Assembly: GCA_013298375.1 (NCBI GenBank)
Contig: JAAFHM010000013.1
Coordinates: forward strand, 1-26,108
Reading direction: 5' to 3'
Source of the DNA: Ignavibacteria bacterium
GTDB lineage: Bacteria > Bacteroidota > Ignavibacteria > Kapaibacteriales > UBA4661
Length of the DNA: 26,108 nucleotides
Position numbers and translations under genes: made by a program. The notes beneath the pieces are model-generated. The model worked only from the letters and a program-made list of their open reading frames with translations. It was not told where the DNA came from and did no database searches. Below are positions 1 through 8,184 of the stretch, piece by piece; the stretch's first letter is position 1; each line of letters starts with the position of its first letter.

Positions 1-4
1 CACT

Positions 5-3000
5 ATGCACTCTTTACTGTGTTCAGGGAAAACACTTTTTGTTCGCAACGTATTCTTGACGTTGCTTGTCGTCGCTAGTTTTTATGCGCCTTTCGGGGCA
101 TTTGCACAGAATCTTGATTCCACCTTTTTTCTTGGCTTAAAGGCACGTTCTATTGGTCCGGCGGGGATGAGCGGACGTGTTGCAGCCATAACCTCTATTC
201 CTGAAAACCCCGACATTATCTACGTCGGTGCGGCTACGGGCGGTGTGTGGAAATCCATCAATCGCGGTACAACGTGGCAGCCAATTTTCGACACGCAAAA
301 CACCTCTGCCATCGGCTCCATCGCTTGCTTTTCGGGCAACCCTAACACCGTTTGGGTAGGCACAGGCGAAGGCAATGTCCGCAATAGCGCAGGCGTTGGG
401 CGTGGCGTGTTCAAATCGCTGGACGGCGGCAAAACGTGGAAAAACATGGGTTTGGAGAAAACTGAACGTATTCATCGCATTATCCTTCACCCCACAAACC
501 CTGATGTAGCCTGGGCTGCGGCAATGGGAACAACATGGGGAGAAAATGCCGACAGAGGCGTTTTCAAAACTACCGATGGCGGCAAAACATGGCGTAAAAC
601 CTTGTTTGTGGATAATAAAACCGGATGCGCCGAACTCGCTCAAGACCCGCATAATCCCAATCGCCTCATAGCAGGGATGTGGGAACACCGCCGTTATCCG
701 TGGTTCTTCAATTCCGGCGGCACGGGAAGCGGGATGTACACCAGCACCGACGGCGGCGAGACGTGGACACGCCTCACAAACAAAGATGGAATGCCCGAAG
801 GCAACATGGGGCGCGTAGGCATTGCCTTTGCGAAAAGCGCTCCGGGCGTGGTGTATGCGCTTGTGGAAGCGAAAGAAAGTGCGCTTTTGCGCTCGGATGA
901 CGGTGGCGAAAAATGGCGCGTCGTAAACAATAAATTCGACGTGAACCCCCGTCCCTTCTACTTCTGCGACATTCGCGTTCATCCGCAAAATGAAAATATG
1001 ATTTATCGCCTCCAAGTAACCATGGACGTTAGCACCGATGGCGGCAAGAATTTTGCGCCCGTTTATCCATACACGACCATTCACCCCGACCATCACGAAC
1101 TCTGGATTCATCCTGCCGGGAAGTATATGCTCGTCGGCGAAGACGGTGGTGTGGGCATTTCGGAGGACAACGGCAAAACATGGCGCTTTGTGGATAATCT
1201 CCCGCTTGGGCAGTTCTACCACGTCGCAGTTGATAACGATTATCCCTACAATGTCTATGGCGGCTTGCAGGACAACGGCTCGTGGCGCGGTCCCTCGAAT
1301 TCGCTGCGTTTCGACGGTATTTACAACTACGATTGGATTACCGTTGGCTTTGGAGACGGCTTTGCAACTGTCCCCGACCCCGAAAATAACGAGTATTGCT
1401 ACGCCATGTCGCAAGGCGGGGCGCTGCTTTATGGACACATCAAAACAGGCGTTCGCAAAAGCATCCGTCCGACCGAGAGCCGCGTAGGAGAGCCGGAGGT
1501 GAAGCATCGTTACAACTGGAATGCCGCGATTGCGATTGACCCGTTTAATCCGAAAGTGGTTTACTACGGCAGCCAATTCGTTCACAAAACCGCCAACAAA
1601 GGCGATTCATGGCAAATCATCAGTCCCGACCTCACCTCGAACGACCCCGCAAAACAGAAATCCAACGAAAGTGGCGGAATTACCCGCGACGTAACGGCGG
1701 CGGAAAATCACTGTACGATTTTAAGTATTGCGCCAAGTCCCGTGAAAGAAGGCGTACTCTGGGTTTCGACGGATGACGGCAATGTGCAACTCACCCAAGA
1801 CGGCGGCAAAACATGGTCTCGCGTGAGCGTAAGCCTTACTGATGGCGCAAAATCTCGTGTTCCCGCAGGCGCATGGTCGCCACACGTAGAAGCCTCCAAG
1901 CATGATGCAGCAACGGCTTTTGTGGTTTTCGACGACCACCGTCGCTCGAATTGGGAAACCTACGTTTTTGTTACTCGTGATTTCGGCAAAACGTGGCAAT
2001 CCTTGGAAACGCCAGAAATAGACGGTTTCTGCCACGTTATTCGCCAGGATATCGTTGAGCCGAATTTGCTGTTTCTGGGAACGGAGTTTGGAATGTACGT
2101 CAGTTTGAACGGCGGAAAAAATTGGCAAAAGTGGACAAGCGGCTTCCCGACTGTTCCCGTAACCGATATGGTCATTCACCCACGCGACCACGATTTGGTG
2201 ATAGCCACGCACGGACGCGGTATGTACATTCTTGACGATATTCGCCCGCTCCGAGAACTTGCGAAAAAAGGCGCACAAACACTTGCTTCCAAGCCATTGC
2301 ACCTTTTCGATATTAGCCGCGCAACGGCAGCAAATTACGAGTATTGGGCTGGCGCGTACATTTCTACCGGACACGCGATGTTCAAAGGTGAACAACGTCA
2401 ATACGGAGCGCTTATTTCCTACGTTCTGAACCCGCCCGACAGCGTTTTAGCAAAAAATGAAACCCCAAAAGCGCAGAAAATCAGCGTTGAGATTCTGAAC
2501 GCTCAGGATTCAAGCATTGTTCGGACGATTAAAGGCAGCATGAAAAAAGGGATCAACCGCGTGGCATTCGACCTCAAGCGTAAAGAATTTGAGCGCCCGC
2601 GCCGCACTGAGCGTGAGCGCAAAGACGATGAAGGCGATGGCGCAGGTATTGACCTTCTGCCCGGCACATATCTTGCCCGCATGAAATTTGGCGGCACAAC
2701 TGCCGTGCAGCCCTTCGAGATTGCGCCCGAACCCCGCATCAAAGTTGAAGCTGCGGCGCTAAAAGCAATTAACGATATGCAAATGCGCGTGGGAAGCATG
2801 ATGGAAACCAGTGCCAAAGCGGTCAAGCAGATGGTGGAGCTGCGCAAAACCATCAAAGCGGTTGGCGATTTTGCCAAAATAAGCCTTGACAAACCCAAAG
2901 CCGATTCGCTTGCAAAACTCGGCAAGGCGCTTGACGGCAGGCTGGATTCGCTCATGGAACAAATCGTTCCCAATGAGGAACGGAGTGGCATCTACGACCG

Positions 3001-3235
3001 TCAGGCAGAAATTATGCCGCAAATTGGGAATCTTCAAGGCACTATCGGTAGCAGCTACGATGCGCCCGGCGAGGCAGCCCAGGTGAAATTCGATAAAATC
3101 AAAGTCCGCTTGAATACTGTTCTCGACAAGGTGAATGCACTTTTTGAGACCGAAGGAAAAGCATATCGCCAGCAAGTAGAAGCATTAGGATTCAGCATTT
3201 TTGGAAAAACCGAATCCCTGAAACTCAAGGAATAA
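5..3235 (+). CDS. Secreted VPS10/sortilin-type BNR-repeat protein (copy 1)
   Basis: A 1076-residue protein with an N-terminal signal peptide (hydrophobic stretch about residues 14-35, ending AFAQ), so it is probably exported. Most of the chain is a beta-propeller built from Asp-box/BNR repeats of the S-x-D-G-G-x-T-W type, for example SLDGGKTW near residue 138, TTDGGKTW near 189, STDGGETW near 247, and later SEDNGKTW, TQDGGKTW and TRDFGKTW. The opening IGPAGMSGRV and VGAATGGVWKS blocks are typical of large proteins annotated as sortilin/VPS10 or glycosyl-hydrolase BNR repeat. The last 250 residues are helical and highly charged. No catalytic residues can be assigned and the substrate is unknown. 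A close paralogue lies at 19669-22947. Only four bases precede the ATG, so the promoter is outside the window. No type IX sorting domain was recognised. Confidence 0.88.
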   Translation: MHSLLCSGKTLFVRNVFLTLLVVASFYAPFGAFAQNLDSTFFLGLKARSIGPAGMSGRVAAITSIPENPDIIYVGAATGGVWKSINRGTTWQPIFDTQNTSAIGSIACFSGNPNTVWVGTGEGNVRNSAGVGRGVFKSLDGGKTWKNMGLEKTERIHRIILHPTNPDVAWAAAMGTTWGENADRGVFKTTDGGKTWRKTLFVDNKTGCAELAQDPHNPNRLIAGMWEHRRYPWFFNSGGTGSGMYTSTDGGETWTRLTNKDGMPEGNMGRVGIAFAKSAPGVVYALVEAKESALLRSDDGGEKWRVVNNKFDVNPRPFYFCDIRVHPQNENMIYRLQVTMDVSTDGGKNFAPVYPYTTIHPDHHELWIHPAGKYMLVGEDGGVGISEDNGKTWRFVDNLPLGQFYHVAVDNDYPYNVYGGLQDNGSWRGPSNSLRFDGIYNYDWITVGFGDGFATVPDPENNEYCYAMSQGGALLYGHIKTGVRKSIRPTESRVGEPEVKHRYNWNAAIAIDPFNPKVVYYGSQFVHKTANKGDSWQIISPDLTSNDPAKQKSNESGGITRDVTAAENHCTILSIAPSPVKEGVLWVSTDDGNVQLTQDGGKTWSRVSVSLTDGAKSRVPAGAWSPHVEASKHDAATAFVVFDDHRRSNWETYVFVTRDFGKTWQSLETPEIDGFCHVIRQDIVEPNLLFLGTEFGMYVSLNGGKNWQKWTSGFPTVPVTDMVIHPRDHDLVIATHGRGMYILDDIRPLRELAKKGAQTLASKPLHLFDISRATAANYEYWAGAYISTGHAMFKGEQRQYGALISYVLNPPDSVLAKNETPKAQKISVEILNAQDSSIVRTIKGSMKKGINRVAFDLKRKEFERPRRTERERKDDEGDGAGIDLLPGTYLARMKFGGTTAVQPFEIAPEPRIKVEAAALKAINDMQMRVGSMMETSAKAVKQMVELRKTIKAVGDFAKISLDKPKADSLAKLGKALDGRLDSLMEQIVPNEERSGIYDRQAEIMPQIGNLQGTIGSSYDAPGEAAQVKFDKIKVRLNTVLDKVNALFETEGKAYRQQVEALGFSIFGKTESLKLKE

Positions 3236-3257
3236 TCAGCTTTAGCAATGATTTTAC

Positions 3258-3297
3258 CGTTGGGGTCTGCTTCAAATGCGGACTCCAACGTTTTTAT
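3258..3297 (+). terminator. Intrinsic terminator after the first BNR gene
   Basis: A 13-base stem (left arm 3258-3270, right arm 3278-3290) pairs without mismatch if two G-U pairs are allowed. The loop has seven bases and a run of five T begins at 3291. It lies 22 bases after the stop codon of the preceding gene and 16 bases before the favoured start of bshB1, so it should end transcription of the BNR gene or attenuate bshB1. Confidence 0.8.
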
Positions 3298-3313
3298 TAT
3301 CCCCCGAAACATC

Positions 3314-4096
3314 ATGAATTTTACCATAACTCCCGACCTCATTTATCGCCGCGCAGAAGCGCCGGAAACGCCAGTAGATATGCTGGTTATCGCCGCGCAT
3401 CCCGACGATGCCGAATTAGCCTGTGGTGGTGTCATTGCTCAAATGACGCATGAAGGCAAGCGTGTGGCGATTGTCGAATGTACACAAGGCGAAATGGGTT
3501 CGCGTGGCACTCCCGCCCTACGCCGTGAAGAAGCACGCAAAGCCGCAGAGATTCTCAATCTGACCGAGCGTTGGAATCTTCATATTCCCGACGGCGCGAT
3601 TGATGCTGCTCCGGAAAATGTTGCTAAAATTGTCGCGGCTTTACGATATTTTCGACCAAATATTCTCTTGTTCCCACCGGAATTTGAGCGACATCACGAC
3701 CATGAGAACGCGCACCGCCTTGTTCGGACGGCATATTTTCAAAGCGGATTGTCGAAATTTTCCGTCGAAGTTTTTGGACAGAAACCCGCTACATACCGCC
3801 CCAAGCGTCTATTTACCTATATGCAGACCTACGAATTTGAGCCGAATTTTTATGTAGATGTGTCGGCGCATTTTGAAACAAAATTGCAATCTTATTACGC
3901 CCACGCTTCCCAAGTCTATGTCCCCGGAGCAGCACAAAACCTCAATGAGCCGCAAACACTCATTTCCAGCCCAGAATTTTTGGAATACCTCAAAGCACGG
4001 GCGCGGCATTTTGGCGGGAAAATCGGCGTACAGTATGCAGAAGGCTTTACATCGGTCGAGCCGCTTGGACTCAGGAGTTTGAGCGATATGCTATGA
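3314..4096 (+). CDS. bshB1: BshB1-type N-acetylglucosaminyl-malate deacetylase (LmbE/PIG-L family)
   Basis: A 260-residue LmbE-family zinc deacetylase. The metal-binding AHPDD motif is at residues 28-32 and the second metal/catalytic block HHDHENAH at 127-134. The segment GEMGSRGTPALRREEA (59-74) and the C-terminal FGGKIGVQYAEGF match the BshB1 subgroup, which removes acetate from GlcNAc-malate in cytoplasmic bacillithiol synthesis. The start at 3314 is preferred because an in-frame ATG at 3248 lies ahead of the terminator hairpin at 3258-3297 and would add 22 unrelated residues. No other bsh gene is in the window. The gene converges on the lyase gene with nine bases between stop codons. A related LmbE deacetylase with another substrate is possible but less likely. 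Confidence 0.85.
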   Translation: MNFTITPDLIYRRAEAPETPVDMLVIAAHPDDAELACGGVIAQMTHEGKRVAIVECTQGEMGSRGTPALRREEARKAAEILNLTERWNLHIPDGAIDAAPENVAKIVAALRYFRPNILLFPPEFERHHDHENAHRLVRTAYFQSGLSKFSVEVFGQKPATYRPKRLFTYMQTYEFEPNFYVDVSAHFETKLQSYYAHASQVYVPGAAQNLNEPQTLISSPEFLEYLKARARHFGGKIGVQYAEGFTSVEPLGLRSLSDML

Positions 4097-4105
4097 GAGT
4101 AAAGG

Positions 4106-5575
4106 TCATTGGTTATCCAACATCCGTGCTGCCACCAGCCGTATATCATCTCGCAAGGCTCTGTCCTTCGTCAGTGGTTCAAAGTCCGCTATCCACGTGG
4201 GTTTTCTGCCAGAATATCCGCGCAGTTCCGCTAATTGCGCCACACAAAGCGCCTCACACGCCAAGACTGCTTGTAAGCGCTCAATTTGGTGATAACATTC
4301 CCGCGCTGCTTGAAAGCCAAGCGGCACAATATCTTGGTTTCCGGCATTACTGGGCAGAGAAGATGAGGCGTAGTGCTGCCTGTGGGAACGCATCTCTGCG
4401 ACAATTGCCGTTGCGGTGAGTTGTACGCCCGCCATACCGCTTGTGAAGCTGGTTTCGGGGGCAAGCAACAAGGGCGCACCTCCATTGTAAGCGGGATTGA
4501 CAAGCGCCTCAATTTGGCGCTCGGCGAGATTGGCAACTTGGGTGAGCGCACTATTCATGCTGTCGGCAGCAAACGCAATATGCTGCGTCATAAAATTCCC
4601 ACCATGCAAGATTTGCAGCGTTTTCACATCAATAAGCGGATTATCGTCCACGCCGCATAATTCCTCTTCAATCGTCTCTTTGCTTTGGCGCAGTACATCT
4701 CGCGCCGCACCGAGTATTTGCGGGGCGCACCGAATGGAGTATATTTCCTGCAATGGGCGCGATTCATCTTCTTTTCCGGCATCCAACTTCACTTCGCGGA
4801 GAATATTTCGCGCGGACTCTTGCTGTCCGGCGTGGCGCTTGGCGGCGTGAAGCCGAGCATCCAAGCCGCTTCTACGACAACCCAGCACACGCATCATCCA
4901 GCCTGTCAGTTCTTCAGCACGGGCGAGAAGGATACCGCTCCTCACCAGTGTTAATGCCATGTACGCGGCAGAAAATGATGTTCCATTCACAAGAGCAAGC
5001 GCGTCGCGTGGCGACAGGCGGCACGGTTCTAAGCCCTCTTCTCGAAGCGCCTCTACTGCTGGAATAGATTGCTGATGGCGTAAGACCTTGCCTTCTCCTG
5101 ACATTGCACCGGCAATATGTGCCAAGGGGATGAGGTCGCCGCTTGCTCCCAGCGAACCGACCGACGGCACATCGGCAATAATATTCTTTTCCAGCACGAG
5201 CGCATACAACCGTGCTGTTTCGGGCGAAATGCCCGACATACCTTGTGCCAGTGTGTGCAATCGCGCTGCCATCGCACCCCGCACGACTTCCGGCTCAATA
5301 GACGACCCATAGCCAGCACCCAAGTGCGCAATCAAATCGCTGCCATCAGCATCAGTACGCGAGCCGCCGTAGCGCACACGCGGTCCAAAGCCCGTGGTAA
5401 GACCATACACCGCATCGCCGCGTTCAATAATTTTTCCAAGAACATTGTGTGAACGTTCCATTGCCAACACAGCTTTTTTACTTAGTCGGAGGGATTTTTG
5501 CCGAACGGCAATATCGTAAATATCCTCGCAGGATAGGGTTGAAAATGGCGATAAAACGTGAACAGATGTGGGCAT
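4106..5575 (-). CDS. Aromatic amino acid ammonia-lyase (HAL/TAL family), probably tyrosine-type
   Basis: A 489-residue lyase of the MIO family. The Ala-Ser-Gly triplet that cyclises into the electrophilic MIO group is at residues 144-146 within GSLGASGDLIPLAH, and the catalytic Tyr lies in YGLTTGFG (Y57). The specificity pair is His84-Leu85, exactly 60 residues before the MIO alanine, as in the His-Leu pair of Rhodobacter-type tyrosine ammonia-lyase; histidases carry Ser-His there. The later motif is GNQDIV (from about 412), whereas histidases have NQED. Deamination of tyrosine to p-coumarate is therefore inferred, although homology searches may label it HutH. No hut genes are nearby. The start at 5575 gives a usual N-terminus; an in-frame ATG at 5638 would add 21 basic, poorly conserved-looking residues. 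It is divergent from the WYL regulator, which might control it. Confidence 0.82.
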   Translation of the reverse strand: MPTSVHVLSPFSTLSCEDIYDIAVRQKSLRLSKKAVLAMERSHNVLGKIIERGDAVYGLTTGFGPRVRYGGSRTDADGSDLIAHLGAGYGSSIEPEVVRGAMAARLHTLAQGMSGISPETARLYALVLEKNIIADVPSVGSLGASGDLIPLAHIAGAMSGEGKVLRHQQSIPAVEALREEGLEPCRLSPRDALALVNGTSFSAAYMALTLVRSGILLARAEELTGWMMRVLGCRRSGLDARLHAAKRHAGQQESARNILREVKLDAGKEDESRPLQEIYSIRCAPQILGAARDVLRQSKETIEEELCGVDDNPLIDVKTLQILHGGNFMTQHIAFAADSMNSALTQVANLAERQIEALVNPAYNGGAPLLLAPETSFTSGMAGVQLTATAIVAEMRSHRQHYASSSLPSNAGNQDIVPLGFQAARECYHQIERLQAVLACEALCVAQLAELRGYSGRKPTWIADFEPLTKDRALRDDIRLVAARMLDNQ

Positions 5576-5695
5576 AGTTGGCGAAGTATTTCGTGTTTTG
5601 TTTCGGCGAGAAAAAATGTATTTTGTGGGCGCAGCCAACGTCTAGGAAAAAATATGTAGGGAAATTCGGAAGCGGCTTGCCGCGCCAAAAAAGCT

Positions 5696-6682
5696 ATGGA
5701 TAGAATCAATCGTCTTATCGCAACGGTGCTGCTTTTACAGCGTAAAAAACGGCTGAGAGCGGAAGATATTGCTGATTATTTTCAAACCAGTGTTCGCACG
5801 GTCTATCGGGACATGGATGCGCTCTCGGCGGCGGGTGTGCCGATAGCTGGAGAAGCGGGCTACGGGTATAGTTTGCAAGGCGAACATCTTGCGCCCGTGA
5901 TGTTTACTGCCGAAGAAGCCGGAACATTGCTCATGGGAGCAGAATTTGTGCGGCATTTGACCGATTCGTCGTTGCAAAAACATCTTCAATCGGCATTGAT
6001 TAAAGTGCAATCGGTATTGCCCACTGAAAAGCGCGAACATTTTGACCGCTTGCAATCGTCGGTGTCTGTGTTTACGCGCCCCGCAGCCTTCCAAGAAGAT
6101 ATTCGCAGCGATATGCTTTCTGCGCTGCAACAGGCAATCGCAAGCCGCTTTGTGGTGCGGATTCACTACGCCAATCGCCAAAGTGATGCTTCTGAGCGCG
6201 AAATAGAGCCATTGCATTTGGTCTATTACGGCAACCATTGGCACGTTATAGCCTACTGCCGCTTGCGTGAGGAAATACGCGACTTTCGGCTTGATCGCAC
6301 TCGGCGTTTGCAAACGACGGAGCAGCATTTTTCGTCGCATCAATCATTCTCACTGGCTGAGTATTTTGCGCAGCAATACGATATGCGCGAACCGCACGAA
6401 GTCCGCGTGGAAGTTGCTTCGGAGGCACTTCATATCATTGCAGCGCAAAAATATTACTACGGCTTTGTCGGCGAAGAACCAAGCGCCAATGGCGTAATTA
6501 TGACGTTTATTGTGCCGTCGCTCGTCTGGATAATGCGGTGGTTGCTCTCGTTTGGGGCATATATTCAGATTCTTTCACCCGCCGAATTGCGAGTGATGTT
6601 CGCACAGGAAGTGCGGGCGGTTGCGCTGAGACAACTTGCGGGTTTGAGCGATATTTCCGGCAGTCACACGGAATTTTCTTGA
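5696..6682 (+). CDS. HTH-WYL domain transcriptional regulator (YafY/PafC type)
   Basis: A 328-residue regulator. Residues 1-60 form a DeoR/HTH_11-like winged helix with the recognition segment TSVRTVYRDMDALSAAGVPI and the following wing GEAGYGYSL. A WYL ligand-sensing domain follows, with core LVYYGNHWHVIAYC at 175-188 and RDFRLDRTRRL at 195-205. The canonical W-Y-L triad is altered here to W-H-V. WYL domains bind nucleic acid or small effectors, and the effector here is unknown. The gene is transcribed away from the ammonia-lyase gene with about 120 bases between the chosen starts, so autoregulation or control of the lyase is possible but not shown. The next gene begins 70 bases downstream and has its own candidate promoter overlapping this stop codon. 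Confidence 0.87.
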   Translation: MDRINRLIATVLLLQRKKRLRAEDIADYFQTSVRTVYRDMDALSAAGVPIAGEAGYGYSLQGEHLAPVMFTAEEAGTLLMGAEFVRHLTDSSLQKHLQSALIKVQSVLPTEKREHFDRLQSSVSVFTRPAAFQEDIRSDMLSALQQAIASRFVVRIHYANRQSDASEREIEPLHLVYYGNHWHVIAYCRLREEIRDFRLDRTRRLQTTEQHFSSHQSFSLAEYFAQQYDMREPHEVRVEVASEALHIIAAQKYYYGFVGEEPSANGVIMTFIVPSLVWIMRWLLSFGAYIQILSPAELRVMFAQEVRAVALRQLAGLSDISGSHTEFS

Positions 6683-6708
6683 TTCCTCGTTTGCTCTGTG
6701 TAAATTTG
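6679..6708 (+). promoter_or_regulatory. Candidate Bacteroidota-type promoter for the FtsB-like gene
   Basis: TTG at 6679-6681, a 19-base spacer, then TAAATTTG at 6701-6708. This matches the Bacteroidota sigma-A consensus (TTG around -33 and TAnnTTTG around -7), with the usual spacing. The -33 element overlaps the stop codon of the regulator gene, and the expected leader to the ATG at 6753 is about 38 bases. The match is by eye only. Confidence 0.5.
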
Positions 6709-6752
6709 CACGAAGAACTACAACCACAACGTACTTGAGCGGCAACGAAACT

Positions 6753-7046
6753 ATGGCTGAAGAGCAAAAACGACGACTTATGATTGCGGCAATCATTGGC
6801 ATTCCCATTCTCAGTTATGCGCTATTTTCCTCACGCGGACTTTTTGCCCGCATTTCGCTCGAATGGGAACGCAAAAATCTTGCGGGGCGCATAGAATCTG
6901 CCCGCACAGAACAAGATTCCCTCAAAAGCCAAATCCGCCGCTTGGAGCAGGACACGCTTCTTATCGAAAAAATTGCCCGCGAAAAATACGGTCTGCTCAA
7001 ACCGGGTGAAAAAATATTTATCCTTGACCCGAAGCCAGTCCCGTAA
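6753..7046 (+). CDS. FtsB/DivIC-family septum formation protein
   Basis: A 97-residue single-pass membrane protein of the usual size for the family. A basic cytoplasmic tip (EEQKRR) is followed by one transmembrane helix at about 9-26 and then a coiled coil at about 38-72 with heptad-spaced leucines. The C-terminal motif IEKIAREKYGLLKPGEKIF is the characteristic DivIC/FtsB block. In the family, this protein forms a periplasmic complex with FtsL and FtsQ/DivIB that links early and late divisome components. An ATG at 6753 is preferred over an in-frame TTG at 6735. The candidate promoter at 6679-6708 supports independent transcription, possibly continuing into the ROK gene 69 bases downstream. 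Confidence 0.82.
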   Translation: MAEEQKRRLMIAAIIGIPILSYALFSSRGLFARISLEWERKNLAGRIESARTEQDSLKSQIRRLEQDTLLIEKIAREKYGLLKPGEKIFILDPKPVP

Positions 7047-7062
7047 GAAGGGATAAGGGAAA

Positions 7063-7091
7063 AATGACCAATGACTAAGCAATCAACGACC
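7063..7091. repeat. GTCATT-type repeat, inverted partner of 8185-8212
   Basis: A 29-base segment made of AATGACC/AATGACT-like units. Its reverse complement aligns with 8185-8212 at about 24 of 29 positions. It lies directly upstream of the ROK coding region and argues against using the ATG at 7071 as the ROK start. Confidence 0.5.
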
Positions 7092-7115
7092 AATCAACCA
7101 CTTAACCCCAAATTT

Positions 7116-8048
7116 ATGTACGCAGGAATTGACATCGGTGGTACGTCCATCAAATACGGTATTGTGGCAGCAGATGGCGAAATTAAACAGCAATCTTCGA
7201 CTCCCACCAACCCCGCATCAGGCAAAGATGCGATGATTGACCAACTTCAAGGCATTGTGCGCAAACTGAGTGCAGAAGCGGAGTCTATTGGTGTGGGCTT
7301 TCCATCGGTCGTGAATCCGAAAGATGGGTGCGTCTATCATCCACCGAACCTGCCCGGATGGGGTATTGTACCGCTTGTGGAACTTCTGCAAACCGTCGCA
7401 ACGGTGCCAGTGGCGATTGACAACGACGCAAACGTGGCTGCTTTTGCTGAAGCATCGCTGGGCGCGGGCAAACATGACTCTCATTTTCTCTACATCACGC
7501 TTGGAACGGGCGTTGGCGGCGGTATTATTGTTGACCACCGCATTTTTACAGGTGAGCGTGGCGGTGGCGGCGAGTGTGGTCATGTTCTTATCAACGTTGA
7601 TGCAGAGCCGCCAGAAGGCAGTGAGTACAGCTTCCGTACTGGTACGCTGGAAGAGGCGATTGGTCGTCATGGTCTAATTCGCATGGCAAAAACTATCGCC
7701 ACGTCTCATCCTGACTCGCTTTTGCACCACGTGAAAGAATTAGATGTCAAAGATATTTCCGATGCAGCCGTGCGCCATGATAAAGCCGCACTTGCTTGTT
7801 TGGAACGCGCAGGAACACTGCTTGGATTGGGCTTGTGTTCGATGTTGGCTATTTTGGATATGCGTATCGTTGTTGTCGGCGGCGGTGTTTCACAAGCGCA
7901 TCCGATTTTCCTCGATACAGCGCGGCAAATGCTAAAAACACGCTCGTTGCCGACGATTGCTTCGGAATCGGAAATCCGCGCGGCGCGATTTGGCAGCACA
8001 GCGGGGCTTGTCGGCGCAGCTATGCTGGGGAAATTGCACCTTGGGTAG
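7116..8048 (+). CDS. ROK-family sugar kinase (glucokinase-like)
   Basis: A 310-residue protein of normal ROK length. The N-terminal ATP/phosphate loop GIDIGGTSIKYG opens the protein, the catalytic Asp lies in AIDNDANVAAF, and LGTGVGGGIIVD and GECGHV follow in the expected order. A second phosphate-binding block, VVVGGGVSQ, is near the C-terminus. The family phosphorylates glucose, N-acetylglucosamine or related sugars, and some members are repressors. No helix-turn-helix precedes the kinase fold, so this one should be an enzyme. Unusually, the zinc-binding C-x-C-G-x-x-G-C cluster that normally follows GHV is absent, with EGSEYSFRTGTLEEA in its place. The start at 7116 is preferred to 7071 because codons between them fall in a repeat. 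The sugar substrate cannot be inferred from neighbours. Confidence 0.82.
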   Translation: MYAGIDIGGTSIKYGIVAADGEIKQQSSTPTNPASGKDAMIDQLQGIVRKLSAEAESIGVGFPSVVNPKDGCVYHPPNLPGWGIVPLVELLQTVATVPVAIDNDANVAAFAEASLGAGKHDSHFLYITLGTGVGGGIIVDHRIFTGERGGGGECGHVLINVDAEPPEGSEYSFRTGTLEEAIGRHGLIRMAKTIATSHPDSLLHHVKELDVKDISDAAVRHDKAALACLERAGTLLGLGLCSMLAILDMRIVVVGGGVSQAHPIFLDTARQMLKTRSLPTIASESEIRAARFGSTAGLVGAAMLGKLHLG

Positions 8049-8070
8049 TGGCTGCTTATTATATACTAGA

Positions 8071-8169
8071 CGAGGGTCTGCCTTCTTAGGCAGGCTCTCG
8101 CTTCTGAAAAGCGCATTGTACATTTGCAGCGCCGTGTACCGAGAGCCTCGCTAAGAAGCGAGACCCTCG
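8071..8169. repeat. Dispersed hairpin-pair repeat, copy 1 (REP/REPIN-like)
   Basis: Two 30-base arms, 8071-8100 and 8140-8169, are inverted copies of each other (26 of 30 identical) separated by 39 bases. Each arm is itself a hairpin: CTGCCT-TCTT-AGGCAG in the first and CTCGCT-AAGA-AGCGAG in the second. The four differing bases occur as two compensating pairs, so both hairpins stay perfect at the core. A related element lies at about 23003-23097. Confidence 0.75.
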
Positions 8170-8184
8170 AATCTGAATAATTAT

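Noticed and set aside
137..1585. A 482-codon minus-strand open frame inside the first BNR gene
   Set aside because: It is exactly antisense to a strongly recognisable coding region, is cysteine- and histidine-rich, and has no domain resemblance. Similar long antisense frames occur under the second BNR gene, consistent with codon bias.
1721..2401. A 226-codon minus-strand open frame
   Set aside because: It is a shadow of the BNR-repeat coding sequence with no recognisable domain or start context.
4106..5638. Annotating the lyase as histidine ammonia-lyase with the longer start
   Set aside because: Specificity residues argue for tyrosine, and the extra N-terminal 21 residues look like untranslated leader.
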